From: Pseudomonas farris
Lineage (GTDB): Bacteria > Pseudomonadota > Gammaproteobacteria > Pseudomonadales > Pseudomonadaceae
Reading direction: 5' to 3'
DNA length: 64,000 nucleotides
Assembly (NCBI RefSeq): GCF_019145235.1
Contig: NZ_JAHSTV010000006.1
Location: 310,001 to 374,000, forward strand
Below the pieces are notes generated by a model. The model searched no databases, was not told where the DNA came from, and saw only the letters and a list, made by a program, of their open reading frames with translations. Positions within the stretch are counted from its first letter, which is position 1. The number at the start of each line of letters is the position of its first letter. This document shows, piece by piece, positions 45,561 to 55,826 of the stretch. Made by a program: the position numbers and the translations under genes.

Positions 45561-46586
45561 ATGAGGAAATCACTACTCGCCTTGCTCCTTCTGGCCTCGG
45601 CCGGTTTTGCGCATGGGCAAGTGCAACTCAGGGAAGGTTTTCCACAGCAATACACCGTGGTGGCAGGGGACACACTCTGGGACATTTCCGCCAAATACCT
45701 GCGTGAACCGTGGGAGTGGCCGCAGCTTTGGCAGGCCAATCCACAGATCGAAAACCCCAATCTCATCTATCCGGGCGATACGCTGTCGCTGGTCTACGTC
45801 AACGGTCAGCCACGCCTGACCCTCAATCGCGGCGCTTCCCGGGGCACCATCAAGCTTTCGCCACGAATCCGTAGCTCGCCGGTGGCCGATGCCATTCCGA
45901 GTATTCCGCTGAAATCGATCAACAGCTTTCTGCTGAGCAATCGCATCGTCGACAAGGCAGAGGATTTCGACAAGGCGCCCTACATCGTCGCCGGCGATGC
46001 CGAACGGGTGCTCAGCGGCACGGGTGATCGAATATTCGCGCGTGGCCATTTCGACCCGGCACAACCGGTGTACGGCATCTTCCGTCAGGGCAAGGTCTAC
46101 ACCGATCCGCAGAGCAAGGAGTTTCTGGGGATCAACGCCGACGACATCGGTGGCGGCGAGATCATTGCCACTGAAGGCGACGTCGCCACCCTGGCCTTGC
46201 AACGCACCACACAGGAAGTGCGACTCGGCGACCGGCTGTTCGGCGGTGAAGAGCGCTCGATCAATTCGACCTTCATGCCCAGTGCGCCAACTGCCGAAAT
46301 CGACGGCTTGATTATCGATGTCCCGCGTGGGGTCACCCAGATCGGCGCGCTGGATGTCGTCACGTTGAACAAGGGGCAGCGCGATGGCCTGGCCGAAGGC
46401 AATGTGCTGGCGGTGATGAAAACCGGTGAAACCGTGCGTGACCGGATCACCGGCCAGCCATTGAAAATTCCCGACGAGCGGGCCGGTTTGCTGATGGTCT
46501 TCCGCACTTACGACAAGCTCAGCTACGGGCTTGTCCTTAACGCATCGCGCTCTTTGGCGGTGATGGACAAGGTGCGAAATCCTTAA
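45561..46586 (+). CDS. LysM peptidoglycan-binding domain protein
   Basis: A 341-residue exported protein: signal peptide MRKSLLALLLLASAGFAHG (cleavage about residue 19), then a LysM domain (about 30-80, YTVVAGDTLWDISAKY... LIYPGDTLSL). A long C-terminal domain is of the kind found in the Pseudomonas origin-proximal LysM family. It probably binds the cell wall in the periplasm; the C-terminal function is unknown. It is divergent from def with a 169-bp gap, followed by dprA, and ATG 45561 has AAAGGGA upstream. Confidence 0.87.
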   Translation: MRKSLLALLLLASAGFAHGQVQLREGFPQQYTVVAGDTLWDISAKYLREPWEWPQLWQANPQIENPNLIYPGDTLSLVYVNGQPRLTLNRGASRGTIKLSPRIRSSPVADAIPSIPLKSINSFLLSNRIVDKAEDFDKAPYIVAGDAERVLSGTGDRIFARGHFDPAQPVYGIFRQGKVYTDPQSKEFLGINADDIGGGEIIATEGDVATLALQRTTQEVRLGDRLFGGEERSINSTFMPSAPTAEIDGLIIDVPRGVTQIGALDVVTLNKGQRDGLAEGNVLAVMKTGETVRDRITGQPLKIPDERAGLLMVFRTYDKLSYGLVLNASRSLAVMDKVRNP

Positions 46587-46666
46587 GCCTGCTCACAAGT
46601 TACCAACAGAGTTATCCACAGCTTATTCCCGATTCGATGGGATTCTATAACGATCAAGGATGATCC

Positions 46667-47773
46667 ATGTCGCTGTCTGCCTGCACGTCCGTTTCCCCTG
46701 CGGAACTGGAAGCCCGTTTACGCCTGCACCGTTTGCCGGAACTCGGCCCTGCGCGTTTCAAGAAATTGCTTGAGGCCTTCGGCTCTGCCTCCAAAGCCAT
46801 CAGCGCACCGGCCAACGCCTGGCGTGCGTTGGGCCTGCCACTCGCCTGCGTGGAGGGCCGGCGCTCTATTGAAGTCCGTGACGGCGCCAGTCACGCATTG
46901 GCCTGGTTAGAGCGCCCGGGCCAGCATTTACTGATGTGGGACCAACCTGACTACCCCGCCTTGCTGGCGCAAATCAGTGATGCGCCGCCGCTGTTATTCG
47001 TCGCGGGCGATCCGGGAATTCTGGAAAAACCACAGCTGGCGATGGTCGGCAGCCGTCGTGCTTCGCGACCGGGAATGGACACTGCCACCGCGTTTTCCCG
47101 CAGTCTGGCCGGCGCCGGTTTTGTCATCACCAGCGGTCTGGCCCTGGGCATCGATGCCGCCGCGCATCAGGCGGCTCTGGATGTTGGCGGGCAAACGGTC
47201 GGCGTACTTGGCACGGGGCTGGAAAATTTTTATCCACAGCGCAATCGAAGGCTGGCGGACGCCATGATCGCTTCGGGAAGCGCGGTACTTTCGGAGTTCC
47301 CGCTGGAGGCCGGCCCTTCCCCCGGCAACTTCCCCCGGCGCAATCGAATCATCAGCGGTTTGTCCCTCGGCGTGCTCGTGGTCGAGGCGAGTGTTGCCAG
47401 TGGTTCGTTGATCACCGCGAGGCTGGCGGCGGAACAGGGGCGTGAGGTGTATGCGATTCCAGGATCGATCCATCACCCTGGGGCAAAGGGGTGTCATCAG
47501 CTGATCCGCGACGGTGCGGTGCTGGTGGAAACCATCGAGCACATCCTCGAAGCCTTGCGCGGCTGGCAACGGCTGCCGTTATCCACAGAAACGCCGCAAA
47601 CGACAGAGACTCATCCACTGCTCATATTGCTCCACGCGGCGCCCCATACCAGCGAAGCGCTGGCGATCACCAGTGGCTGGGCGTTGTCGAAAGTATTGGC
47701 AGCGCTGACGGAGCTGGAAATGGACGGCCGTGCGGTCTGTGAAAGCGGCCGCTGGCTTGCGCGGGGACGCTAG
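46667..47773 (+). CDS. dprA: DNA-processing protein DprA
   Basis: A 368-residue protein of the DprA/Smf family that loads RecA on incoming single-stranded DNA. It has an N-terminal SAM-like domain (about 10-60) and the Rossmann-like core with MVGSRRASRPGMD (about 125-137), GLALGIDAAAH and the GTGL segment. A C-terminal winged-helix-like part ends SGRWLARG. Length and order are normal. DnaA boxes lie at 46612 (just upstream), 47230 and 47579. Confidence 0.96.
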   Translation: MSLSACTSVSPAELEARLRLHRLPELGPARFKKLLEAFGSASKAISAPANAWRALGLPLACVEGRRSIEVRDGASHALAWLERPGQHLLMWDQPDYPALLAQISDAPPLLFVAGDPGILEKPQLAMVGSRRASRPGMDTATAFSRSLAGAGFVITSGLALGIDAAAHQAALDVGGQTVGVLGTGLENFYPQRNRRLADAMIASGSAVLSEFPLEAGPSPGNFPRRNRIISGLSLGVLVVEASVASGSLITARLAAEQGREVYAIPGSIHHPGAKGCHQLIRDGAVLVETIEHILEALRGWQRLPLSTETPQTTETHPLLILLHAAPHTSEALAITSGWALSKVLAALTELEMDGRAVCESGRWLARGR

Positions 47774-47827
47774 GTTTTACAGGGAAGATCGGTAAACTGC
47801 GCAGAGCCTTATTCCGGAGAGTCTTTC

Positions 47828-48385
47828 ATGGTTAACAGTTGGCGTGTGCAACAAGCCGCACGAGAAATTCGCGCTGGGGCGGTCATTGCCTATCCAACCG
47901 AAGCTGTCTGGGGCTTGGGTTGCGACCCGTGGGACGAAGAGGCGGTGGATCGTCTGTTGCTGATCAAGGGACGGTCTGTGGATAAAGGCCTGATTCTGGT
48001 GGCCGACAATATTCGCCAGTTTGACTTCCTCTTCGAAGACTTCCCTGAACTGTGGATGGACCGCATGGCCAGCACCTGGCCTGGCCCCAACACCTGGCTG
48101 GTGCCGCATCAAAATATGTTGCCCCAGTGGATTACCGGTGTGCATGAAACGGTGGCGTTGCGGGTTAGCGATCATCCACTGGTGCGGGATTTGTGTGCGT
48201 TGGTCGGGCCGTTGGTGTCGACCTCGGCCAACCCTCAGGGGCGGCCGGCGGCGCGGACGCGGATTCGCGTGGAGCAGTATTTCCGCGGGCAGGTTGATTG
48301 GGTGCTGGGTGGCAATCTGGGTGGGCGCAAGAATCCGAGCGTGATTCGCGATCTGGCCACCGGCCACGTTGTGCGCCCGGATTGA
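47828..48385 (+). CDS. tsaC: threonylcarbamoyl-AMP synthase
   Basis: A 185-residue protein of the Sua5/YciO/YrdC family that makes the intermediate for tRNA t6A37. It starts [11 protein letters not shown] and has the N-terminal K/R pocket ([23 protein letters not shown]) and [12 protein letters not shown] near the C-terminus. It lacks the extra Sua5 domain, so it is the short TsaC form. A DnaA box lies at 47977. Confidence 0.95.
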   Translation: MVNSWRVQQAAREIRAGAVIAYPTEAVWGLGCDPWDEEAVDRLLLIKGRSVDKGLILVADNIRQFDFLFEDFPELWMDRMASTWPGPNTWLVPHQNMLPQWITGVHETVALRVSDHPLVRDLCALVGPLVSTSANPQGRPAARTRIRVEQYFRGQVDWVLGGNLGGRKNPSVIRDLATGHVVRPD

Positions 48386-48401
48386 GACTGAGGTGGCCCC
48401 A

Positions 48402-48494
48402 TTCGCGAGCAAGCCCGCTCCCACAGTAGATCTTCAGTGAACACAAATTTTGTGTTCACCAATAATCGAGTGTGGGAGCGGGCTTGCTCGCGAA
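48402..48494. repeat. REP-type inverted repeat, terminator of tsaC/qor
   Basis: Arms of 24 bases (TTCGCGAGCAAGCCCGCTCC... and its reverse complement) enclose a perfect 23-bp inner palindrome (48437-48459). It lies between the convergent tsaC and qor genes. Confidence 0.9.
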
Positions 48495-48519
48495 GAGGCC
48501 CTCACAGACACAAAAAATC

Positions 48520-49497
48520 TTAAGGCAACAAAACGGTCGAGCCCGTCGTGCGCCGCGCCGACAATTCGGTCTGCGCTTTGGCCGCATCAGCCAATGGATA
48601 CCGCTGACTGATGTCCACCTTCAACTTGCCGCTGATGATCATCTCGAACAGTTCATCGGCCATGCTTTGCAGGTTTTCAGCGTTGTTGGCGTAGGTCGCC
48701 AGGGTCGGTCGGGTCACGTACAGCGAACCCTTCCCCGCGAGAATCCCCAGATTCACTCCGTCCACTGCGCCCGAAGCATTACCGAAACTCACCACCAGCC
48801 CTCGAGGTGCGACGCTGTCGAGTGACGTCAGCCAGGTATCTTTGCCTACACCGTCGTACACCACCGGCACTTTTTTACCGTCAGTCAATTCCAGCACGCG
48901 TTGCGCGACGTTTTCATGGCTGTAGTCGACGGTCGCCCAGGCGCCATTGGCTTTCGCCAGTGCGGCTTTTTCTGGTGAGCTGACCGTGCCGATCAGTTTC
49001 ACGTCCAAGGCCTTGGCCCATTGGCAGGCCAGTGAGCCGACGCCACCGGCTGCTGCGTGGAACAGAATGGTTTCGCCACCCTTGAGCTCATATGTCTGGC
49101 GCAGCAAGTACTGCACGGTCAGGCCTTTGAGCATCACGCCGGCGGCCTGTTCGAAGCTGATGGCGTCCGGCAGATGCACCAGATTGGCTTCCGGCAATAC
49201 ATGAACGTCGCTATAAGCGCCCAATGGGCCGCTGCCGTACGCCACGCGATCGCCGATATTGAAGCGGGTGACTTCGCTTCCGACTGCTTCGACCACACCC
49301 GCGCCTTCAGCGCCCAGGCCCGACGGCAAGGCGGGTGGCGCATAAAGGCCACCGCGGTAATAGGTGTCAATGAAGTTCAGGCCGATGGCCTTGTTGGTCA
49401 CGCGCACCTGCAGCGGGCCGGGTTCGGCGGGTTGGTAATCGACATGCTCGAGCACTTCGGGACCGCCATGGGCGCGGAACTGGATACGCTTTGCCAT
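48520..49497 (-). CDS. qor: quinone oxidoreductase (NADPH)
   Basis: A 325-residue zinc-independent medium-chain dehydrogenase. It has an N-terminal GroES-like domain (1-125) and a Rossmann NADPH fold with AAAGGVGSLACQWAK (about 148-162). No zinc-ligand cysteines are visible. The start is ATG 49497 with AAGGAA upstream. It is convergent with tsaC and divergent from hemF. Confidence 0.93.
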   Translation of the reverse strand: MAKRIQFRAHGGPEVLEHVDYQPAEPGPLQVRVTNKAIGLNFIDTYYRGGLYAPPALPSGLGAEGAGVVEAVGSEVTRFNIGDRVAYGSGPLGAYSDVHVLPEANLVHLPDAISFEQAAGVMLKGLTVQYLLRQTYELKGGETILFHAAAGGVGSLACQWAKALDVKLIGTVSSPEKAALAKANGAWATVDYSHENVAQRVLELTDGKKVPVVYDGVGKDTWLTSLDSVAPRGLVVSFGNASGAVDGVNLGILAGKGSLYVTRPTLATYANNAENLQSMADELFEMIISGKLKVDISQRYPLADAAKAQTELSARRTTGSTVLLP

Positions 49498-49647
49498 CTG
49501 CACTTTCCTTAAGTATTAGCTTCTAGAGTTGTAGCGCCAAGCGCCCTATCGGACTCTTAAAGCTTGACCTTCGTCAACTGCGACGGCACAAGGTGCAGTG
49601 TTATCCTACGCAGCAATTTGCCGCCGGCCTGTATGAGCGCCGCGTAG

Positions 49648-50586
<939 letters not shown>

Positions 50587-50599
50587 ACGAGGAATTCTG

Positions 50600-51421
50600 A
50601 TGGATCGTTACGTCGTATTCGGTAATCCGATTGGCCACAGTAAGTCGCCGTTGATCCATCGTCTGTTCGCCGAGCAGACAGGGCAAAAACTGGACTACAG
50701 CACTTTGCTGGCGCCCCTCGATGATTTTTCCGGCTGTGCCCAGGCATTTTTCCGCGAAGGGCGCGGGGCGAATGTGACGGTGCCGTTCAAGGAAGATGCC
50801 TATCGTTTGGCGAACAGTTTGACCAAGCGAGCGCAGCGGGCCGGCGCGGTGAATACCCTGAGCAAACTGGCCGATGGCAGTCTGCTGGGTGACAACACCG
50901 ATGGCGCCGGGCTGGTGCGGGACCTGACGGTCAACGCCGGATTCAGCCTTGCGGGCAAACGCATCCTGCTGCTCGGGGCCGGCGGTGCGGTGCGCGGGGC
51001 GCTGGAGCCATTGCTGGCGGAGCAACCGGCGTCGGTGATCATCGCCAACCGCACAGTGGAAAAAGCCGAATTGCTAGCGGAATTGTTCGCGGATCTGGGG
51101 CCGGTATCGGCCAGCGGTTTCGATTGGTTGCGGGAGCCGGTGGACCTGATCATCAATGCTACGTCCGCCAGTCTGTCAGGCGATATACCGCCGATTGCCA
51201 GCAGTTTGATCGAGCCGGGCAAGACGGTTTGCTACGACATGATGTACGGCAAAGAACCGACCTCGTTCTGCCGCTGGGCCAGCGAGCACGGTGCGGCGGT
51301 GACGATGGATGGTCTGGGAATGTTGGCCGAGCAGGCGGCGGAAGCTTTCTATCTGTGGCGCGGCGTGCGCCCGGATACAGCGCCGGTGTTGGCCGAACTC
51401 CGCCGCCAGCTCGCGCTCTAG
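50600..51421 (+). CDS. aroE: shikimate dehydrogenase (NADP+)
   Basis: A 273-residue shikimate-pathway enzyme. The shikimate-binding motif [12 protein letters not shown] (about residues 13-24) and N-V-T-V-P-F-K-E (about 59-66) come first. The NADP loop is [15 protein letters not shown] (about 125-139), and the conserved Asn-Thr pair near 87 is in NTLSKL. The start ATG follows GAGGAA. Confidence 0.96.
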   Translation: MDRYVVFGNPIGHSKSPLIHRLFAEQTGQKLDYSTLLAPLDDFSGCAQAFFREGRGANVTVPFKEDAYRLANSLTKRAQRAGAVNTLSKLADGSLLGDNTDGAGLVRDLTVNAGFSLAGKRILLLGAGGAVRGALEPLLAEQPASVIIANRTVEKAELLAELFADLGPVSASGFDWLREPVDLIINATSASLSGDIPPIASSLIEPGKTVCYDMMYGKEPTSFCRWASEHGAAVTMDGLGMLAEQAAEAFYLWRGVRPDTAPVLAELRRQLAL

Positions 51422-51426
51422 GCTTT

Positions 51427-51521
51427 TGTGGCGAGGGGGCTTGCTCCCGTTGGACGGCGAAGCCGTCCCAAAACTGCCACGACCGCTGCGCGGCCGAACG
51501 GGGGCAAGCCCCCTCGCCACA
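51427..51521. repeat. REP-type repeat after aroE
   Basis: Arms GTGGCGAGGGGGCTTGCTCCCG and its complement flank inner hairpins (GGACGGCGAAGCCGTCC, CGCTGCGCG). It lies between convergent aroE and the SulP gene, and is likely a bidirectional terminator. Confidence 0.88.
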
Positions 51522-51550
51522 GGCCGGTGTTTATTCCAAGGTGGGATGTT

Positions 51551-53119
51551 TCAATCTTCGAAGCGAATCGGGCATTTCTCCGCGCCCTCGAGCTTTCTCA
51601 ATTCCTCCACCACCTGTGGCCGTGCCCGCCGCAGGGTCAGGCTGCGATCCTGGCGCAGCAGCCGTCGCGCTTCCTGGTGCAGCATTTCCACGCCCGAATA
51701 GTCGATGAAGTTGATCTGCTGCGCCTCGATCACCACCCGCGCGCCGTGCATCCGTTGCAGGCGCACTTGCAGGTAATGGCTGGCGCCGAAAAAAATTGAA
51801 CCGCCAACTCTCAGAATGTCTTCGTCGCCCTCACGCCAATGCTGCACCCGAGGCTGCGAAGTGCGTTTGAGGTAGAAGAACAGCGAGGCCAGCACACCGG
51901 CGTAGATCGCCGTTTGCAACTCCAGCAACAGCGTCGCGACACAGGTCAGCGCCATGACCAGAAACTCGGCACGGCTGACCCGCAACAAGGCGCGAATGCC
52001 GCGATGGTCGACCAATCCCCAGGCGATCAACAAAATGCTGCCGGCCATGGCCGGGATCGGAATGTGCGCGATCAATACCGCACCGAAGATAGCGAACAAC
52101 GCCACCCACACCGCTGAAAAAAAACCCGCCAACGGTGAGCAGGCACCGGCGTCATAGCTCAGGGCCGAGCGGGTGAAGGAACCGGCTGACAGCGAGCCGG
52201 AAAAAAACGCACCGACCATGTTCGAGAAACCCTGGGCGCGGACTTCTTGATTGGCGTCGAGCAACTGCTGCGAGCGCGCCGACAAGGAGCGGGCAATCGA
52301 CAGGCTCGTCACCAGTCCGAGCATGCCGACCGCCACAGCACTAGGCAGCAGACGCAACACCAAGTCCAGATCCAGCGGCAACGGGCTAAAGGGCGGCAGT
52401 CGTCCGACAAAGGCGCTGACCAACTGCACATGACCGAACATCGCTGGCCACAGCCACACCAGCAACCCGCTCAGGGCCAGAGCGATCAACAGCGTCGGCC
52501 AGCGCGGCAACAGCAATTTCAGCACGATGCCCACTGCGACCGTGGCCAGGCCCAGTACCAGCGAGGGTTTGTCCACCTCACTGAGATGACTGAACAGCAG
52601 CACCAGGCTGTTCAGCGCCGTGGCCTGGTTGGGCACATCCAGCCCCAGCAAGTTAGGCAGTTGCCCAATGGCAATCACCACCGCTGCTCCAAGGGTGAAG
52701 CCCAGCACCACCGAGTGAGAGACGAAATTCACCAGGGCACCGAAACGCAGCAAACCCAGCAGCCACTGGAAAATGCCCGCAAGGAGTGTCAGAAGCAGGA
52801 TCAGCGTGACGTAGTCTTGCGACGCAGGGACGGCCAGAGGACTGACGCTGGCGTATAGGACGATGGAAATGGCCGCCGTAGGACCGCAGATCAAATGCCA
52901 CGACGAACCCCAGAGGCAGGCGATCAGCACTGGGATGATCGCGGCGTACAAGCCATATTCCGGTGGGAGACCGGCGATCAGGGCGTAGGCAATGGATTGC
53001 GGCAACGCGAGAATCGCGCCACTCAGGCCGACAATCAGATCACGGCCGACGCTGGCGCGGGTTTGCCGGGGCAACCAGGTCAGGAAGGGAAAGAGTGAAT
53101 GGCGGCTGGGGAAGGCCAT
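51551..53119 (-). CDS. SulP-family inorganic anion transporter
   Basis: A 522-residue inner-membrane transporter with about 10-12 hydrophobic helices. It has the family N-terminus (LPFLTWLPRQ...) and a DLIVGLSGAILALPQSIAYALIAGLPPEYGLYA stretch, the SulP signature. A C-terminal STAS domain is present (about 425-515, with FIDYSGVEMLHQEA carrying the conserved DxSG-like site). The substrate could be sulfate, bicarbonate or another anion. Its place beside a choline-sulfatase cluster makes sulfate export or uptake plausible but unproven. Confidence 0.9.
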   Translation of the reverse strand: MAFPSRHSLFPFLTWLPRQTRASVGRDLIVGLSGAILALPQSIAYALIAGLPPEYGLYAAIIPVLIACLWGSSWHLICGPTAAISIVLYASVSPLAVPASQDYVTLILLLTLLAGIFQWLLGLLRFGALVNFVSHSVVLGFTLGAAVVIAIGQLPNLLGLDVPNQATALNSLVLLFSHLSEVDKPSLVLGLATVAVGIVLKLLLPRWPTLLIALALSGLLVWLWPAMFGHVQLVSAFVGRLPPFSPLPLDLDLVLRLLPSAVAVGMLGLVTSLSIARSLSARSQQLLDANQEVRAQGFSNMVGAFFSGSLSAGSFTRSALSYDAGACSPLAGFFSAVWVALFAIFGAVLIAHIPIPAMAGSILLIAWGLVDHRGIRALLRVSRAEFLVMALTCVATLLLELQTAIYAGVLASLFFYLKRTSQPRVQHWREGDEDILRVGGSIFFGASHYLQVRLQRMHGARVVIEAQQINFIDYSGVEMLHQEARRLLRQDRSLTLRRARPQVVEELRKLEGAEKCPIRFED

Positions 53120-53164
53120 GGGTCCTCTCGGGCGGGGTTTTACGAAAGAGTATCAGGACCGGCG

Positions 53165-53257
53165 CCTGTGGGAGCGAGCCTGCTCGCGATAGCGGCGTGT
53201 CATTCAACATTAATGTGACTGACAGGGCCTCATCGCGAGCAGGCTCGCTCCCACAGG
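53165..53257. repeat. REP-type repeat between choX and the SulP gene
   Basis: Arms CCTGTGGGAGCGAGCCTGCTCGCG and its reverse complement enclose an AT-rich loop. It starts immediately after the choX stop region and probably ends its transcript. Confidence 0.9.
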
Positions 53258-53258
53258 T

Positions 53259-54179
53259 TTAGAGCTTGGCTTTGACCGCCGGCAACGCATCCTTCCCGTC
53301 CACGGTCTTCACACCGTCCAGCCACTTATCCAACACCGCCGGGTTGGCTTTGATCCAGGCCTTGGCCGCCTCGGCATTGCTAACCTTTTTGTTCACCACC
53401 TCGGCCATGATGCTGTTCTCCATTTCCTGGGTAAAAGTCAGGTTGGTGAGCAGCTTGCCGACATTCGGGCAGGCCTGTGCATAACCTTTGCGGGTCAGTG
53501 TATAAACGCTGCCGGTGTCACCGAAATACTTCTCGCCGCCCTTCAGGTAATGCATTTTCAGCTGCACGTTCATCGGGTGGGGCGTCCAGCCGAGGAAGGT
53601 CACGAACTTCTGTTTCTTCACCGCGCGAGACACTTCGGCCAGCATCGCCTGCTCACTGGACTCAATCAGCTTCCACTGACCCAGATCGAAGTCGTTCTTC
53701 TTGATGATCTCTTGCAGCGAAATGTTCGCCGGGGCTCCGGAGCCGATGCCATAGATCTTCTTGTCGAACTTGTCGGCGAATTTATTCAAGTCGTTAAAGT
53801 TATGCACACCCGCGTCCCAAACGTAATCCGGGACCGCCAGCGTGAACTCGGTGCCGTCGAGGTTCTTCGCCAGTTGCGTAACGTCGCCGTTGGCCACGAA
53901 CTTGTCGTAGAAGCCTTGCTGCGCCGGCATCCAGTTACCGAGGAATACATCCACCTGGCCATCCTTCAGACCGCCAAAGGTGATCGGCACCGCCAGCGTG
54001 TCGACCTTGGCCTTGTAGCCCATGCCATCCAGCAGAAACCCGGTGATGGCGTTGGTTGCAGCGATGTCGCTCCAGCCAGGGTCGGCCATTTTCACCGTCT
54101 CGCAGCTTTGCTCGGCATAGGCCGAGGCACTGCCCAGAGCCAGAAGCCCGACCGTCAGTACTGTGGATAACCTTTGCAT
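53259..54179 (-). CDS. choX: choline ABC transporter substrate-binding protein
   Basis: A 306-residue periplasmic binding protein. The signal peptide MQRLSTVLTVGLLALGSASAYA (cleavage about 22) precedes EQSCETVKMADPGWSD. Tryptophan and tyrosine residues for a quaternary amine box (for example W at about 36, 85 and 199, and YVW) fit the ChoX/OpuAC fold. Length is typical. It follows betC with a 16-bp gap. No ATPase or permease gene is next to it, so it may serve a transporter encoded elsewhere. Confidence 0.88.
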   Translation of the reverse strand: MQRLSTVLTVGLLALGSASAYAEQSCETVKMADPGWSDIAATNAITGFLLDGMGYKAKVDTLAVPITFGGLKDGQVDVFLGNWMPAQQGFYDKFVANGDVTQLAKNLDGTEFTLAVPDYVWDAGVHNFNDLNKFADKFDKKIYGIGSGAPANISLQEIIKKNDFDLGQWKLIESSEQAMLAEVSRAVKKQKFVTFLGWTPHPMNVQLKMHYLKGGEKYFGDTGSVYTLTRKGYAQACPNVGKLLTNLTFTQEMENSIMAEVVNKKVSNAEAAKAWIKANPAVLDKWLDGVKTVDGKDALPAVKAKL

Positions 54180-54195
54180 GGACTTCCCCTTAACA

Positions 54196-55710
54196 TTATT
54201 GGTTTTGGCAGGGTTGTGGATAACGTGCTTTACGTTCCAGATCGTCGAGGTCGATGTGGTTGCGCATGTACTGCTGACTGGCGTCCACCAGCGGCTGGTG
54301 ATCCCAGCTCTTCAGCTTGCCGATGGTCAGGGCGTCGGCGATGAAACGCCGGCGTCGCTGACTGGCGAGCACCTGTTGGTGGATCGCCGGGATATCCCAT
54401 TTGGCCCGCGCTTCGGCGAGAAACTCCTCGAAAAGCTGCCGATGTTGCGGCGATTGGCTGAGTTCTTCTTGTTCCTTCGGATCGTTATGTACGTCGAAGA
54501 GTAGACAAGGGTCGTCTTCGCTGTAGATGAATTTGTAGGCACCACGGCGAATCATCATCAACGGGCTGATGGTGCCTTCGGCCATGTACTCGCCGAACAC
54601 CTCGTCGTGACCGCCCTGCCCTTGCAGGTGCGAAACCAGCGAGCGGCCGTCCAGCGGCAGACCCGGTTCCAGAGAGCCGCCGGCCAGTTCGACAAAGGTC
54701 GGCAACAGATCGGCAGTGGACACCGCAGTGCTGACCCGCCCGGCCCCGAATTGCCCTGGTGCACTGATCAACAGCGGTACACGGGCAGCCATTTCGTACC
54801 AGTGCATTTTGTACCAAAGGCCGCGCTCGCCGAGCATGTCGCCATGGTCACCGGAGAATACGATGATGGTGTCATCGATTAGTCCGGTTTCCTCGAGTGT
54901 TTGCAGAAGTTTGCCGACGTTGCTGTCGATATAGCTGCACGCACCGAAGTAGGCACGGCGCGCGTCGCGAATCTTATCCACAGGCAGCGGCTTGTCCCAA
55001 AGGTCATAGACCTTGAGCAAACGCTGGGAGTGAGGGTCGAGTTCATCCTGTGCGGGTGTTTCGGGCAAAGGGATGTCGGCATCGTCGTACATCTCCCAGA
55101 AAGCTTTGGGAATTGTGTACGGATCGTGTGGGTGAGTCATCGACACGGTCAGGCAGAACGGCTGATCGCCATCCTCGCGGATGTGGTCGAACAGGTATTG
55201 CTGGGCCTTGAATACCACCTCCTCGTCGAAATCCAGTTGATTGGTTCGCACGCAGGGCCCGGCTTGCAGGACCGATGACATGTTGTGATACCAGGTTGGG
55301 CGTACGTCCGGCTCATCCCAGTTCACCGACCAACCGTAATCGGCCGGATAGATGTCGCTGGTCAGGCGTTCTTCATAGCCGTGCAACTGGTCCGGGCCGC
55401 AGAAATGCATTTTGCCCGACAGAGCGGTGCGATAACCGAGGCGCCGCAGGTAATGGGCATAGGTTGGAACGTCGGCGGGGAAATCGGCCGCGTTGTCGTA
55501 GGCGCCGATCTTGCTCGGCAACTGACCGCTAACCAGGGTGAAACGCGACGGCGCGCAAAGGGGGCTATTGCAATAAGCGGCGTCGAACACCACGCCTTCG
55601 GCGGCGAGGCGGCTGAGATTCGGCAGTTTGATGGGCGAAGGGCCGTAGAACGGCAACATTGGCGCGGCCATTTGATCGGCCATGATGAAAAGAATATTTT
55701 TGCGCTTCAT
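54196..55710 (-). CDS. betC: choline-sulfatase
   Basis: A 504-residue sulfatase splitting choline-O-sulfate to choline and sulfate. The N-terminus KRKNILFIMADQMA carries the metal-binding Asp. The formylglycine site is C52-A-P-S-R (residues 52-56), then GQLPS and GKMHF follow. The C-terminal region contains FSGDHGDMLGERG, typical of the family. The start is ATG 55710. It needs a formylglycine-generating activity from elsewhere. It is divergent from the LysR gene, its likely regulator. Confidence 0.95.
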   Translation of the reverse strand: MKRKNILFIMADQMAAPMLPFYGPSPIKLPNLSRLAAEGVVFDAAYCNSPLCAPSRFTLVSGQLPSKIGAYDNAADFPADVPTYAHYLRRLGYRTALSGKMHFCGPDQLHGYEERLTSDIYPADYGWSVNWDEPDVRPTWYHNMSSVLQAGPCVRTNQLDFDEEVVFKAQQYLFDHIREDGDQPFCLTVSMTHPHDPYTIPKAFWEMYDDADIPLPETPAQDELDPHSQRLLKVYDLWDKPLPVDKIRDARRAYFGACSYIDSNVGKLLQTLEETGLIDDTIIVFSGDHGDMLGERGLWYKMHWYEMAARVPLLISAPGQFGAGRVSTAVSTADLLPTFVELAGGSLEPGLPLDGRSLVSHLQGQGGHDEVFGEYMAEGTISPLMMIRRGAYKFIYSEDDPCLLFDVHNDPKEQEELSQSPQHRQLFEEFLAEARAKWDIPAIHQQVLASQRRRRFIADALTIGKLKSWDHQPLVDASQQYMRNHIDLDDLERKARYPQPCQNQ

Positions 55711-55811
55711 GTGATCGCGGCATTCCATAGTGGATATTTATGCGAGAGTGCTGTGATCGAGCATGGAGTCCATAATCTTTGTGGTAAAGCCCATGCCAGG
55801 CAATGACTAGG

Positions 55812-55826
55812 ATAAGCACAGCTTAT
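55812..55826. promoter_or_regulatory. LysR-type palindrome overlapping the betR start codon
   Basis: A perfect inverted repeat ATAAGC-ACA-GCTTAT fits the LysR T-N11-A rule. It covers the ATG at 55825, so a bound regulator could block its own translation or transcription. The divergent betC-betR gap (114 bp) is small enough for both genes to respond. No second box is obvious. Confidence 0.5.
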
